Part shown: piece by piece, positions 1-6,251 of the stretch | Layout: every line of letters starts with the position of its first letter | How positions within the stretch are numbered: position 1 is the first letter of the stretch | From: an uncultured Eubacteriales bacterium | GTDB lineage: Bacteria > Bacillota > Clostridia > Oscillospirales > Oscillospiraceae | Length of the DNA: 7,909 nt | Direction of reading: 5' to 3' | Assembly: GCA_900546485.1 (NCBI GenBank) | Contig: URDK01000104.1 | Coordinates: 1 to 7,909 of the forward strand | Notes under the pieces: generated by a model | Told to the model about the DNA's origin: nothing | The model's input: the letters and a program-made list of their open reading frames with translations, nothing else | The model's database searches: none | Made by a program: the position numbers and the translations under genes

Positions 1-276
1 AATCTTGCTGCGGGTGGACCACCAGTAGTCGTGATTGCCCTTGAGCACCACCTTGCGTCCCGGGAGGCGGTCTATGAAAAGGAAATCCTCGCGCGCGGAC
101 TCTATCGACATGCCCCAGCTCAGGTCGCCGCAGAGGACGGTCACGTCCTCCGGGCCGAGCGCGGCAAAGCCCTCGCGCAGCTTTTCAACGTAATTGATCC
201 ATCTGCCACCAAACACGTCCATCGGCTTGTTTCCGCCAATGGACAGGTGCAGGTCGCCAATAGCGTACAGTGCCAA
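1..276 (-). CDS. Metallophosphoesterase, calcineurin-like (partial, N-terminal 92 residues)
   Basis: This is the N-terminal part of a binuclear-metal phosphoesterase; the rest lies left of position 1. Three of the family's metal-binding motifs are visible: GDLHL (Asp8, His10), GDLSWG (Asp51) and GNHDYWW (Asn81, His82, Asp83). The frame is open for exactly 92 codons to the window edge. I chose the TTG at 276 because GGAGGT lies 6 nt upstream (283-288) and the product then starts MALYAIGDLHLS, the usual beginning for small cytosolic members of this family. There is no signal peptide or membrane segment. The family hydrolyses phosphomonoesters or diesters; the substrate cannot be read from this sequence. 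The gene diverges from the DUF1540 gene, separated by 84 nt. The family call is secure, the exact function is not. An overlapping plus-strand frame here carries no recognisable motifs. Confidence 0.9.
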   Translation of the reverse strand, partial: MALYAIGDLHLSIGGNKPMDVFGGRWINYVEKLREGFAALGPEDVTVLCGDLSWGMSIESAREDFLFIDRLPGRKVVLKGNHDYWWSTRSKI

Positions 277-360
277 CAGAGCACCTCCGAATATTACCGC
301 GATACCGGCAAATAATAAGCATGGGATAAACCCAGAGAAATTTTGCGGAGGTAAAGCCAA
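277..360. promoter_or_regulatory. Divergent intergenic region with both ribosome binding sites
   Basis: This 84-nt gap must hold the promoters of both the metallophosphoesterase (leftward) and the DUF1540 gene (rightward). The ribosome binding sites are clear: GGAGGT at 283-288 on the minus strand and GGAGGT at 347-352 on the plus strand, 8 nt before the ATG at 361. The middle, about 290-335, is locally AT-rich, with TAATAA and GATAAA stretches that could be -10 elements. I cannot match a -35/-10 pair with normal spacing on either strand, so no promoter is assigned. Confidence 0.5.
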
Positions 361-540
361 ATGAACGAGACGAGAAAGCCTATCGGCATGTCTGCCACCA
401 TAGGCTGCGACGCTGAGAACTGCGCCTACAACGAACAGGGCCGTACCTGCTCCGCCAGCCACATCAAGGTCGACGGCAAGCGCGCTCAGTGCACCGGCGA
501 AACCAGCTGCACCACCTTCAAGCAGAAGGGCTGCTGCTGA
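361..540 (+). CDS. DUF1540 domain-containing cysteine-rich small protein
   Basis: This is a 59-residue protein with seven cysteines, at positions 16, 21, 30, 44, 50, 58 and 59. The spacing C-x4-C-x(8)-C, then SASHIKVDG, then C-x5-C-TTF, matches the DUF1540 family, which is common in Clostridia. DUF1540 proteins have no established function; the cysteine arrangement suggests a small metal-binding fold, which is inference. The start ATG is preceded by GGAGGT at 347-352 with 8-nt spacing. The stop TGA is at 538-540. No signal peptide or membrane segment is present, so the protein is probably cytosolic. It appears to be a single-gene unit: divergent from the metallophosphoesterase, convergent with thrC, and followed 7 nt later by a strong hairpin. 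The C-terminal Cys-Cys pair is an extra beyond the core motif. The family call is firm, the role unknown. Confidence 0.87.
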   Translation: MNETRKPIGMSATIGCDAENCAYNEQGRTCSASHIKVDGKRAQCTGETSCTTFKQKGCC

Positions 541-547
541 CCGTGCC

Positions 548-572
548 GCGGGGCGGCAGTCCGCCGCCCCGC
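548..572. terminator. GC-rich hairpin between convergent DUF1540 gene and thrC
   Basis: A perfect 10-bp inverted repeat (548-557 with 563-572) encloses a 5-nt loop. It lies 7 nt after the DUF1540 stop and 21 nt beyond the thrC stop on the other strand, where a shared terminator would be expected. Neither strand has a good U-tract next to the stem; the plus strand has only CGTTTTCGTT about 14 nt later. It may therefore act as a weak intrinsic terminator, an RNA 3'-end stabiliser or a Rho-assisted site. Confidence 0.6.
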
Positions 573-593
573 TCACTTACATATCGTTTTCGT

Positions 594-2075
594 TCAGTTC
601 AGGAAATCCTCGACGACCTGCTTTTGCTTCTCCGGCGCGACACAGCCGTCAAATCTGACTTCTCGGCCTGCGAGATTCGCCAGCGGCGCGGGAGCCTTTG
701 TGCCTGTAACGCGCTCGAGACGGCCGATGAGCTCCGTGCCCGGAGCGTCCGCCTGCTCGCCAAGGGCGCGCAGTACGCTGTCGCAGAACTTGTAGGGGCT
801 CGCGGTGGAGACAACGATCGCAGGGGTCGTATCACCCGTGCGGGCACGGTAATCGCCCAGCACGCGCGAGGCGACGGCGGTATGCGTGTCGATTAGGTAG
901 CCGCACTCGCGCCAGACGCGCGCTATCTCCGCAGCCGTGCCCTCGTCATCGCAATAGCCGGCCTCAAAGTCGCGCTCTATGGCCTCACGCAGCTCGGCAC
1001 CCACGTCATAATGGCCCTCGGCGTTCAGCTGCTTCATCCATCCGGCAACGCGCTCGGCGTCCTTCGAGAGGAAGTACAGCAGCCGCTCGAGATTGCTCGA
1101 GACGAGAATGTCCATGGAGGGCGAGGTTGTGACGTGGAAGGGCCGGCGACGGTCATAGACGCCGGTCTCGATGAAATCGGTGAGGACGTTGTTTGCATTT
1201 GAGGCGCAGACGAAGCGGCTGACGGGCAGGCCCATCTCCTTGGCTATCCATCCGGCGAGAATGTTGCCGAAGTTGCCGGTCGGCACGCAGAACACCACGC
1301 TATCCCCGAGCTTTATGCGCCCGGAGTTCACGAAATCGCAGTAGGCAGAGAAGTAATAAGCTATCTGCGGTAGCAGTCTGCCCCAGTTTATCGAGTTCGC
1401 GGAGGACAGGAACCAGCCCTTGGCCGAGAGCTTTTCCGCAAGCTCCCTGTCGCTGAAGATGCGCTTAACGCCGGTCTGGGCGTCGTCAAAGTTACCCTCA
1501 ACGGCGCAGACGCCGACGTTTTCCCCCGTCTGCGTGACCATTTGCAGTCTCTGCACGTCGGAAACGCCGTCGCGCGGATAGAAGACGAGTATCTTCGTCC
1601 CCGGCACGTCGGCAAAGCCCTCGAGCGCGGCCTTGCCTGTGTCGCCGGATGTGGCAACGAGGATGCACACGCCACGCTGCTCGCCGCACTTCTTGAGCGA
1701 GGCCGTCAGCAGGTGCGGCAGCATCTGAAGGGCCATATCCTTGAAGGCCGAGGTTGGGCCGTGCCAGAGTTCAAGATAGCCCGTCGTATCGTCCGTGAAG
1801 CGCACAGGCGCGATCGCCTCGGTATCGAAATTTTTGCCGTAAGACGCAGAAACGAGAGCCTCAAGCTCGGCGTCCGAATACTCAGGCAGGTAGGCTGCGA
1901 GGATGCGCTTGGCCCTCTCGCCGTAACTGAGCGGCAGAAGCCCGGCAAGCTCCGACACCCCAATTTGCGGCAGCGTGTCGGGCACGAACAGACCGCCGTC
2001 GGGCGCTAGTCCTCTCGATATCGCCTCGGAGGCCGTCAGTCTCTCCTCAGTGCCCCTCGTGCTGAAATATTCCAT
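594..2075 (-). CDS. thrC: Threonine synthase
   Basis: This enzyme converts O-phospho-L-homoserine and water to L-threonine and phosphate, the last step of threonine synthesis, using PLP in the cytosol. At 493 residues it matches the longer bacterial/yeast-like threonine synthases. The N-terminus has MEYFSTRG and ISRGLAPDGGLFVP, a family signature. The PLP lysine is Lys112 in HGPTSAFKD. The phosphate-binding loop SGDTGKAA is at about 143-150. PTGNFGN at 265-271 and the SSNLERLLYFL segment are also typical. The start ATG at 2075 is preceded by GAGGCGGGGAA, which overlaps the yraN stop codon, so translation is probably coupled. It is the last gene of the lepB-ylqF-rnhB-yraN-thrC operon and ends at TGA 594-596. 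Placing an amino-acid biosynthesis gene behind ribosome and DNA-maintenance genes is unusual, and no other threonine-pathway gene is nearby. I see no T-box or other leader directly upstream. Confidence 0.96.
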   Translation of the reverse strand: MEYFSTRGTEERLTASEAISRGLAPDGGLFVPDTLPQIGVSELAGLLPLSYGERAKRILAAYLPEYSDAELEALVSASYGKNFDTEAIAPVRFTDDTTGYLELWHGPTSAFKDMALQMLPHLLTASLKKCGEQRGVCILVATSGDTGKAALEGFADVPGTKILVFYPRDGVSDVQRLQMVTQTGENVGVCAVEGNFDDAQTGVKRIFSDRELAEKLSAKGWFLSSANSINWGRLLPQIAYYFSAYCDFVNSGRIKLGDSVVFCVPTGNFGNILAGWIAKEMGLPVSRFVCASNANNVLTDFIETGVYDRRRPFHVTTSPSMDILVSSNLERLLYFLSKDAERVAGWMKQLNAEGHYDVGAELREAIERDFEAGYCDDEGTAAEIARVWRECGYLIDTHTAVASRVLGDYRARTGDTTPAIVVSTASPYKFCDSVLRALGEQADAPGTELIGRLERVTGTKAPAPLANLAGREVRFDGCVAPEKQKQVVEDFLN

Positions 2076-2086
2076 TTCCCCGCCTC

Positions 2087-2440
2087 CTATTCAAATGCGT
2101 TCTCTATGTGGTTTATTATGTGCTCCCGGCCGCCGGTGTATATCTCGATAACGTCAAAACGCGGCTGGAGCTCCGTGCCGCTGGTCATCAGCCAGTGCAG
2201 CGCCGCGCGGCGGAGCTTCGCCTGCTTAGAGCGTGTGACGTACTCACGCGCCTCGGCAAAAGCGGCGCTCTCGCGCAGCTTGACCTCGACAATTGCGGCG
2301 TAACCGTCCTTTTCCGCGATGACGTCTATCTCGCCGTAGCGGCAGGAGTAGTTGAGACCCAGTATCTTATAGCCCTTTCTCTCGAGGTAGCAGGCAGCCT
2401 CCGCCTCTCCCTCACGGCCTATGAGCTTTGTTCTGTACAT
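2087..2440 (-). CDS. yraN: YraN family protein (UPF0102), endonuclease-like
   Basis: This 117-residue protein belongs to the UPF0102/YraN family, which has a restriction-endonuclease-like PD-(D/E)XK fold. The N-terminal helix carries GREGEAEAACYLERKGY. The core has YGEIDVIA (Glu37, Asp39) and VEVK (Glu52, Lys54), the expected catalytic constellation, and RFDVIEI follows near residues 94-100. Members are implicated in nucleic-acid processing, but the physiological substrate is not settled. The ATG at 2438-2440 shares one base with the rnhB stop (TGATG), so translation is coupled to rnhB. It ends at TAG 2087-2089, 11 nt before thrC. Adjacency to rnhB is a common Firmicutes arrangement and supports a role with DNA or RNA. 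The length is normal for the family. Confidence 0.93.
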   Translation of the reverse strand: MYRTKLIGREGEAEAACYLERKGYKILGLNYSCRYGEIDVIAEKDGYAAIVEVKLRESAAFAEAREYVTRSKQAKLRRAALHWLMTSGTELQPRFDVIEIYTGGREHIINHIENAFE

Positions 2441-3048
2441 CAGTGCATCTTCCTCAAAAACGAGGGACGGTGCACCGCGCAGGGGCCGAGTTCACGTATG
2501 GCCGCATAGTGTGCAGCGGTTCCATAACCCTTGTGCTTTGCAAAGCCGTAGCCGGGATATTTTTCGTCCAGCTCGTACATGAGCCTGTCCCTTGTGACCT
2601 TTGCAATGATGCTCGCAGCAGCGATGTCGGCACACTTGCCGTCGCCGCCGACGATACATTTACAGTTATACTCCAAGCCCTCGGCACGGTTGCCGTCTAT
2701 GAGCGCAAGCTCCGGCGTGACGCCGAGTGCAGCTATCGCGCGATTCATAGCAAGGTATGTTGCACCGAGGATGTTCAGCTCCTCTATCTCCTCAACCGAG
2801 GCAAAGGCCGCGGCCCAGGCCTCGGCCTTTTCGCATATTTCGCCGTACAGCAGCTCTCTCCGCTTTTCCGACAGTTTTTTGGAGTCGTTCAGGCCGGGTA
2901 TAACTAGCCCCCGCGGTAGAATAACCGCCGCGGCGCACACCGGTCCGGCCAGTGGGCCGCGCCCGGCCTCGTCTACGCCGCAGAGCGTCGCAACGCCGCT
3001 TGCATAGAGCTCGTTTTCAAGCTCCCACAGGTCGACTTCAGCCTTCAT
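2440..3048 (-). CDS. rnhB: Ribonuclease HII
   Basis: This enzyme cleaves the RNA strand of RNA/DNA hybrids and single ribonucleotides embedded in DNA, initiating ribonucleotide excision repair and removing primers. The 202-residue length is normal. Motif I, GVDEAGRGPLAGPV, gives catalytic Asp26 and Glu27. LIDGN gives Asp118, and GGDGK followed by DIAAASIIAKVTRDR gives Asp136, completing the DEDD set. The C-terminal YPGYGFAKHKGYGT segment carries the conserved tyrosine and substrate-groove residues. The start ATG at 3048 lies inside the end of ylqF, overlapping by 11 nt, with GGAGG 6 nt upstream. It overlaps yraN by one base downstream. All key residues are present and I expect an active enzyme. 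Confidence 0.97.
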   Translation of the reverse strand: MKAEVDLWELENELYASGVATLCGVDEAGRGPLAGPVCAAAVILPRGLVIPGLNDSKKLSEKRRELLYGEICEKAEAWAAAFASVEEIEELNILGATYLAMNRAIAALGVTPELALIDGNRAEGLEYNCKCIVGGDGKCADIAAASIIAKVTRDRLMYELDEKYPGYGFAKHKGYGTAAHYAAIRELGPCAVHRPSFLRKMH

Positions 3049-3916
3049 CCGGTGCCTCCAGGCTCATGCGTCCCAGCTTGCCGCCGCGGAACTCGTCAAG
3101 CAGCACCGCGCTCATGCGCTCCGTGTCGTACTCTCCCCTGCCGGCCAGGAAACCGCGCTTTTTCGCCGCGGCCTCGAGCAGCTGCCAGCCTGCTTCGCCG
3201 TCCTCGGGCGTGAGCTTGTAGCGCGCGTTCACCGCGTCAGGATAGAGCTTGCGGAGCCGTATTATAAGGTTGGCGGCCAGAGTCTCGCGGTCGAGCACGT
3301 CGTCCTTGACAGCGCCGGTGACGGCGAGCAGCTCGCCCACCTCCTGACTGTCAAAACGCGGCCAGAGTATGCCCGGCGTGTCGAGCAGCTCAAGTCCACG
3401 GTCCACACTTATCCACTGCCGCCCGCGCGTGACGCCAGGTCGGTCAGATACGGCCGCAGCCTTTTTGCCCGCGACCTTATTTATAAAGGTAGACTTCCCC
3501 ACGTTGGGTATGCCCAGCACCATGACGCGCAGCGGCCGCGTCGCCTGGCCCTTCGCGGCGTAGGCGGCGAGCTTGTCCTTCAGGAGATTTCGGACGGCGG
3601 CGGAAAAATTCTGAACGCCCTTGCCGCTCTTGCTGTCGGTCTCCAGCACGTCGAGGCCCTGGGACTTGAAGTAAGCGCGCCACTTTGCCGTTATGGCGGG
3701 GTCCGCGAGGTCCACGCGGTTCAAGATGACGAGCCTTGGCTTGCCGCCCGCGAGGCGGTCAATGTCCGGGTTACGGCTAGCCGAGGGTATGCGCGCGTCG
3801 AGAAGCTCGCAAACTGCGTCCACGAGCTTCACGTTGTCCTCGATCATTCGCCCGGCCTTGGTCATGTGGCCGGGGAACCACTGGATATTCATTTTTTCAA
3901 AGCCGTTATTCGTCAT
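3038..3916 (-). CDS. ylqF: Ribosome biogenesis GTPase YlqF/RbgA
   Basis: This is a circularly permuted GTPase that acts late in 50S subunit assembly. The G-motifs run in permuted order: G4 is NRVD (66-69), then G1 GIPNVGKS (135-142), the G2 threonine in RPGVTRGRQW (about 163), and G3 DTPG (179-182). The N-terminal NIQWFPGHMTKA is diagnostic of the RbgA group. The C-terminal region after LLAVTGAVKDD is the helical domain that contacts rRNA in the family. The ATG at 3916 overlaps the lepB stop as ATGA, implying coupling. However, family members usually start at the methionine of MNIQWFPGHM, which would be position 3892, has no clear ribosome binding site, and gives 284 residues instead of 292. 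The start is thus uncertain by 8 codons. G4 has Arg instead of the canonical Lys of NKxD. Its 3' end overlaps rnhB by 11 nt. Confidence 0.95.
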   Translation of the reverse strand: MTNNGFEKMNIQWFPGHMTKAGRMIEDNVKLVDAVCELLDARIPSASRNPDIDRLAGGKPRLVILNRVDLADPAITAKWRAYFKSQGLDVLETDSKSGKGVQNFSAAVRNLLKDKLAAYAAKGQATRPLRVMVLGIPNVGKSTFINKVAGKKAAAVSDRPGVTRGRQWISVDRGLELLDTPGILWPRFDSQEVGELLAVTGAVKDDVLDRETLAANLIIRLRKLYPDAVNARYKLTPEDGEAGWQLLEAAAKKRGFLAGRGEYDTERMSAVLLDEFRGGKLGRMSLEAPDEG

Positions 3917-4485
3917 CCGCCGTAATCGCTCCCGAAGTTTTTGAGCGGGAACACGGTGAAATACACCTTGCCCATGATGCAGCGCTCGTCGACCATGCCG
4001 ATCTCCGTAGTGCGGCTGTCGGTGGAAGCATTGCGGTTATCGCCCATGACGAAGATGCAGCCCTCCGGTACTGTGACGGGGCCGATGAAGTTCTCGGGGT
4101 CCGTGGCGGGCTCAGAGATATAGGGCTCGTCCAGGGCTTCGCCGTCAACGTAGACGATGCCGCGCTCGAAGTCGATATCAACAGTCTGGCCCTCGACCGC
4201 GATTATACGCTTTACCAGCGGCTCCTCGCGGTACTCGTCCTTGCGAAACACGACGATGTCGCCCTGCTTGGGCGAGTAGAAGAGGTTGGAGACGAGTATC
4301 TTGTCCCCGTCCTCGAGCGTGGGATACATGGAACTGCCCACGACATCCACAAGCCGCACAACAAATGAGAAAAACAGCACGCAGATGACGATGGCCATGA
4401 CTATGCATTGCAGCCAGTCATATATGTCAGACCGCGCAGAGCGCGGCGCCTTTTCGGCCTTTACGTTTTGATTCATGCCAAGCAT
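3913..4485 (-). CDS. lepB: Signal peptidase I (type I leader peptidase)
   Basis: This membrane-bound serine protease removes signal peptides from exported proteins on the outer face of the membrane. After a basic cytosolic N-terminus there is one membrane segment at about residues 24-46 (CIVMAIVICVLFFSFVV). The catalytic domain follows: Ser52 in GSSMYPTL, the general-base Lys92 in LVKRIIA, and the box E signature GDNRNASTDSR near 148-158. The length of 190 residues and the single transmembrane segment match Gram-positive enzymes. Start choice: the frame could begin at TTG 4488, but that codon directly abuts AGGAG (4489-4493) with no spacer. ATG 4485 leaves 3 nt and ATG 4476 leaves 12 nt. I chose 4485, with modest certainty. 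It is the first gene of the operon, 27 nt downstream of a clear promoter, and its stop overlaps ylqF. Confidence 0.95.
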   Translation of the reverse strand: MLGMNQNVKAEKAPRSARSDIYDWLQCIVMAIVICVLFFSFVVRLVDVVGSSMYPTLEDGDKILVSNLFYSPKQGDIVVFRKDEYREEPLVKRIIAVEGQTVDIDFERGIVYVDGEALDEPYISEPATDPENFIGPVTVPEGCIFVMGDNRNASTDSRTTEIGMVDERCIMGKVYFTVFPLKNFGSDYGG

Positions 4486-4511
4486 CAACTCCTGATTTCT
4501 GCTAAATATGC

Positions 4512-4540
4512 ATTATACCTTTTTTCTCCCCCGCTGGCAA
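4512..4540 (-). promoter_or_regulatory. Sigma-A-type promoter of the lepB-ylqF-rnhB-yraN-thrC operon
   Basis: On the minus strand, TTGCCA (4535-4540) and a perfect TATAAT (4512-4517) are separated by exactly 17 nt. This is a near-consensus housekeeping promoter. Transcription should start near 4505, giving a leader of about 20 nt before lepB that holds little beyond the AGGAG ribosome binding site. No operator repeat is evident, so the operon is probably constitutive. Confidence 0.8.
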
Positions 4541-4617
4541 CAGTTATTCTCATTCGTTTTCGTCGGAATGTACATTTTCGCGCCGATACTTTTGTGGGAG
4601 AAATGATGCAAATTGGA

Positions 4618-4623
4618 TACAAT
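4618..4623 (+). promoter_or_regulatory. Possible -10 element for the lipoprotein gene
   Basis: TACAAT at 4618-4623 matches TATAAT at five of six bases and lies 29 nt before the GTG start at 4653. No good -35 sits at 16-18 nt; the nearest candidate, TTGTGG (4592-4597), would need a 20-nt spacer. The divergent region 4541-4652 must hold this gene's promoter, but this is only the best visible candidate. Confidence 0.25.
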
Positions 4624-4652
4624 TGTCTGATACCATGTTCCGGGTGATAATT

Positions 4653-5861
4653 GTGAAAAAGGTTGTCTGTACCGCACTTGTTCTCTGCCTTGTACTCTCC
4701 GCCTGCAGCGAGGCTGCGCCTGCGGAGACGCAGGAACCTTCGGAGGATGGCGGCAGTGTTGTCAAGGTCGCCTGTGTCTGCGCTCAGCCGAGCGTGTTTG
4801 GCCCGACCAGCCTGAACGGCTATGAGTACCAGATCACCCACTATGACTATGGCGAGCACGAGCGCTACATAGCCGACCTGACAGCCGGAAATGTGCCGGA
4901 TCTCGTACTCTTCGGGACAACGCCCTTTGTGGAATATCCAGGCCTCGACGTAAACAATGAATACTACGACGACCTCTACAAATATATCGACGCCGACGAC
5001 ACGCTCAGCCGGGATAGCTTCCTGCCCAACCTGCTCGAGGCCATGAGCCGTGACGGAGAGCTGAAATTCCTGTGCAGGCAGGTTACGATAGCCACCTTTG
5101 TTGCAAGAAGGAGCGCGGTAGGAGACGGCCATGGGCTGCTGCCCTCGGACTATGAACGTATTTTGGCTGAAAACGAGAGATACTTGAGCTTGTTTGACAC
5201 CTTCGTGATCAAATCATCCCTGCTCGACAGCGTATGCATAATAAGCGAGAGTGCCTTTACAGACCGCGAAAATGCCTCCTGTGACTTTGACAACGACTAT
5301 TTCCGCTCGCTGCTGGAATTCTGCAATTCCTCACCATATGATGAATTTATTGATGGTCAGAGCGTGTCGATAGGCTTTGAAAACGCCCTGCTCACACCTG
5401 AGCGTATCAGCTCTGTGGTCAGATTCAATGTCATGCCTGGAATATATGGCGACGAGCCGGTCTTTGTCGGCTTCCCCGACGGCGATATGGGATGCAGCTA
5501 CTACATCTGCGGCCTCGGCTACGCAATACCGGCGCAGAGCAGCAACAAGGAGGGCGCTTGGGCCTACATAAAGCACATGCTCTCGGTCGAGGCCCAAAGA
5601 TACGTCACGGCGGGGCTGCCCGTCATACTTGAGGCCTTCGAGCTGGCTCTGGAGGACGGAGACGTTTCCGAGGAGATGCAGTGCAAGGCCCTCGAGCTGC
5701 TGGAGAGGACGAAATACGCGGAGTCGGTACACGACGCCGGGCTCAAGGAGATAATAACCGACAGCTGTCAGAACTATTTCGACGGCACAGCGACGCTGGA
5801 CGACACGGTGGACATCATACAATCCCGGGCGAGCGTATATATGTCGGAGCAATACGGTTAA
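4653..5861 (+). CDS. Extracellular solute-binding lipoprotein (ABC-type, family 1-like), orphan
   Basis: This is a predicted membrane-anchored lipoprotein of 402 residues. With the GTG at 4653 the N-terminus is MKKVVCTALVLCLVLSAC, a compact lipoprotein signal with lipobox LSAC and lipidated Cys18. GGGTGA lies 5 nt upstream of this GTG. Starts further upstream (ATG 4635, TTG 4623) would only add residues before the signal. An Ala/Pro/Glu-rich linker follows (about 19-36). The mature domain has features of sugar-type binding proteins: PDLVLFG (82-88), DLYKYIDADDTL (107-118), and a C-terminal GFPDGDMG...GLGYAIPAQSSNKEGAWAYIKHMLS block (273-311), then GLPV (321-324). No permease or ATPase gene is adjacent, so transport partners are elsewhere or the protein is a sensor. 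The ligand is unknown. Several extra cysteines are present, and the gene is locally more AT-rich than its neighbours, for example 5160-5460, which may indicate acquisition. Confidence 0.82.
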   Translation: MKKVVCTALVLCLVLSACSEAAPAETQEPSEDGGSVVKVACVCAQPSVFGPTSLNGYEYQITHYDYGEHERYIADLTAGNVPDLVLFGTTPFVEYPGLDVNNEYYDDLYKYIDADDTLSRDSFLPNLLEAMSRDGELKFLCRQVTIATFVARRSAVGDGHGLLPSDYERILAENERYLSLFDTFVIKSSLLDSVCIISESAFTDRENASCDFDNDYFRSLLEFCNSSPYDEFIDGQSVSIGFENALLTPERISSVVRFNVMPGIYGDEPVFVGFPDGDMGCSYYICGLGYAIPAQSSNKEGAWAYIKHMLSVEAQRYVTAGLPVILEAFELALEDGDVSEEMQCKALELLERTKYAESVHDAGLKEIITDSCQNYFDGTATLDDTVDIIQSRASVYMSEQYG

Positions 5862-5899
5862 AAGCAAAAGCCCGCTGCTTGTGCAGCGGGCCTTGCTTT
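5862..5899. terminator. Bidirectional intrinsic terminator for the lipoprotein gene and rplS
   Basis: A perfect 9-bp stem (5870-5878 with 5883-5891) encloses the loop TTGT. The stem is extended by AAAGCAA on the left pairing with TTGCTTT on the right around a small internal loop. Read on the minus strand, the hairpin is followed by TTTTGCTTTT, a good U-tract 10 nt past the rplS stop. On the plus strand it begins immediately after the lipoprotein TAA and is followed by a weaker CTTGCTTT. It therefore serves both convergent genes, most strongly rplS. Confidence 0.88.
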
Positions 5900-5909
5900 G
5901 CATCGTGAT

Positions 5910-6251
5910 TCAGATGCGCTCCTTGACCTTGGCCTTCTTGCCCACGCGGTCGCGCAGGTAATACAGCTTCGCGCGGCGGACCTTGCCGCGGCGGATCGTC
6001 TCGACAGAGACGATGGTAGGAGAGTGCACCGGGAAGACCTTCTCGCAGCCGACGCCGTAGCTGATGCGGCGGACGGTGATGGTCTCGTTGATGCCGCCGT
6101 GCTTCTTCGCAATGATGGTACCGTCGAACGCCTGGTTGCGGACACGGTTGCCTTCCTTGACACGCACGGTCACGCGGACGGTGTCGCCCACGTTCATCTG
6201 GGGAAGCTCGGGCTTCATGTACTGCTGGGTCAGAGTCTTGACCAGATCCAT
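5910..6251 (-). CDS. rplS: Large ribosomal subunit protein bL19
   Basis: This is a structural protein of the 50S subunit located at the interface with 30S. The 113-residue sequence shows the family hallmarks: MDLVKTLTQQYMK at the start, FDGTIIAKKHGGINETITVRRISYGVGCEKVFPVHSP in two pieces of the SH3-like barrel, then RRGKVRRAKLYYLRDRVGKKAKVKE. The open frame continues upstream to 6326, but the ATG at 6251 is the correct start. It gives the normal family length and beginning, and AGAGGG lies 6 nt upstream. The 25 extra codons lack family similarity and lie in the leader RNA. The gene has its own promoter and a terminator directly after it, so it appears monocistronic. In many Firmicutes rplS is followed by lepB or ylqF on the same strand; here a lipoprotein gene on the opposite strand intervenes. 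Confidence 0.97.
   Translation of the reverse strand: MDLVKTLTQQYMKPELPQMNVGDTVRVTVRVKEGNRVRNQAFDGTIIAKKHGGINETITVRRISYGVGCEKVFPVHSPTIVSVETIRRGKVRRAKLYYLRDRVGKKAKVKERI

Noticed and set aside
31..315. Plus-strand open frame of 94 codons opposite the metallophosphoesterase
   Set aside because: The minus strand encodes all three metallophosphoesterase motifs with a good ribosome binding site; the plus-strand translation has no recognisable features.
489..2009. Several long plus-strand open frames opposite thrC (for example 489-896 and 1542-2009)
   Set aside because: They are by-products of GC-rich codon usage opposite a confidently identified gene and lack domains or ribosome binding sites.
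4485..5132. Minus-strand open frame of 215 codons opposite the lipoprotein gene and running into the lepB promoter
   Set aside because: It would cover the lepB promoter and ends next to lepB. The plus strand has a textbook lipoprotein signal and binding-protein signatures, while the minus-strand product shows none.
5331..5903. Minus-strand open frame of 190 codons opposite the end of the lipoprotein gene
   Set aside because: It runs through the terminator hairpin and has no recognisable motif; it is the shadow of the real gene.
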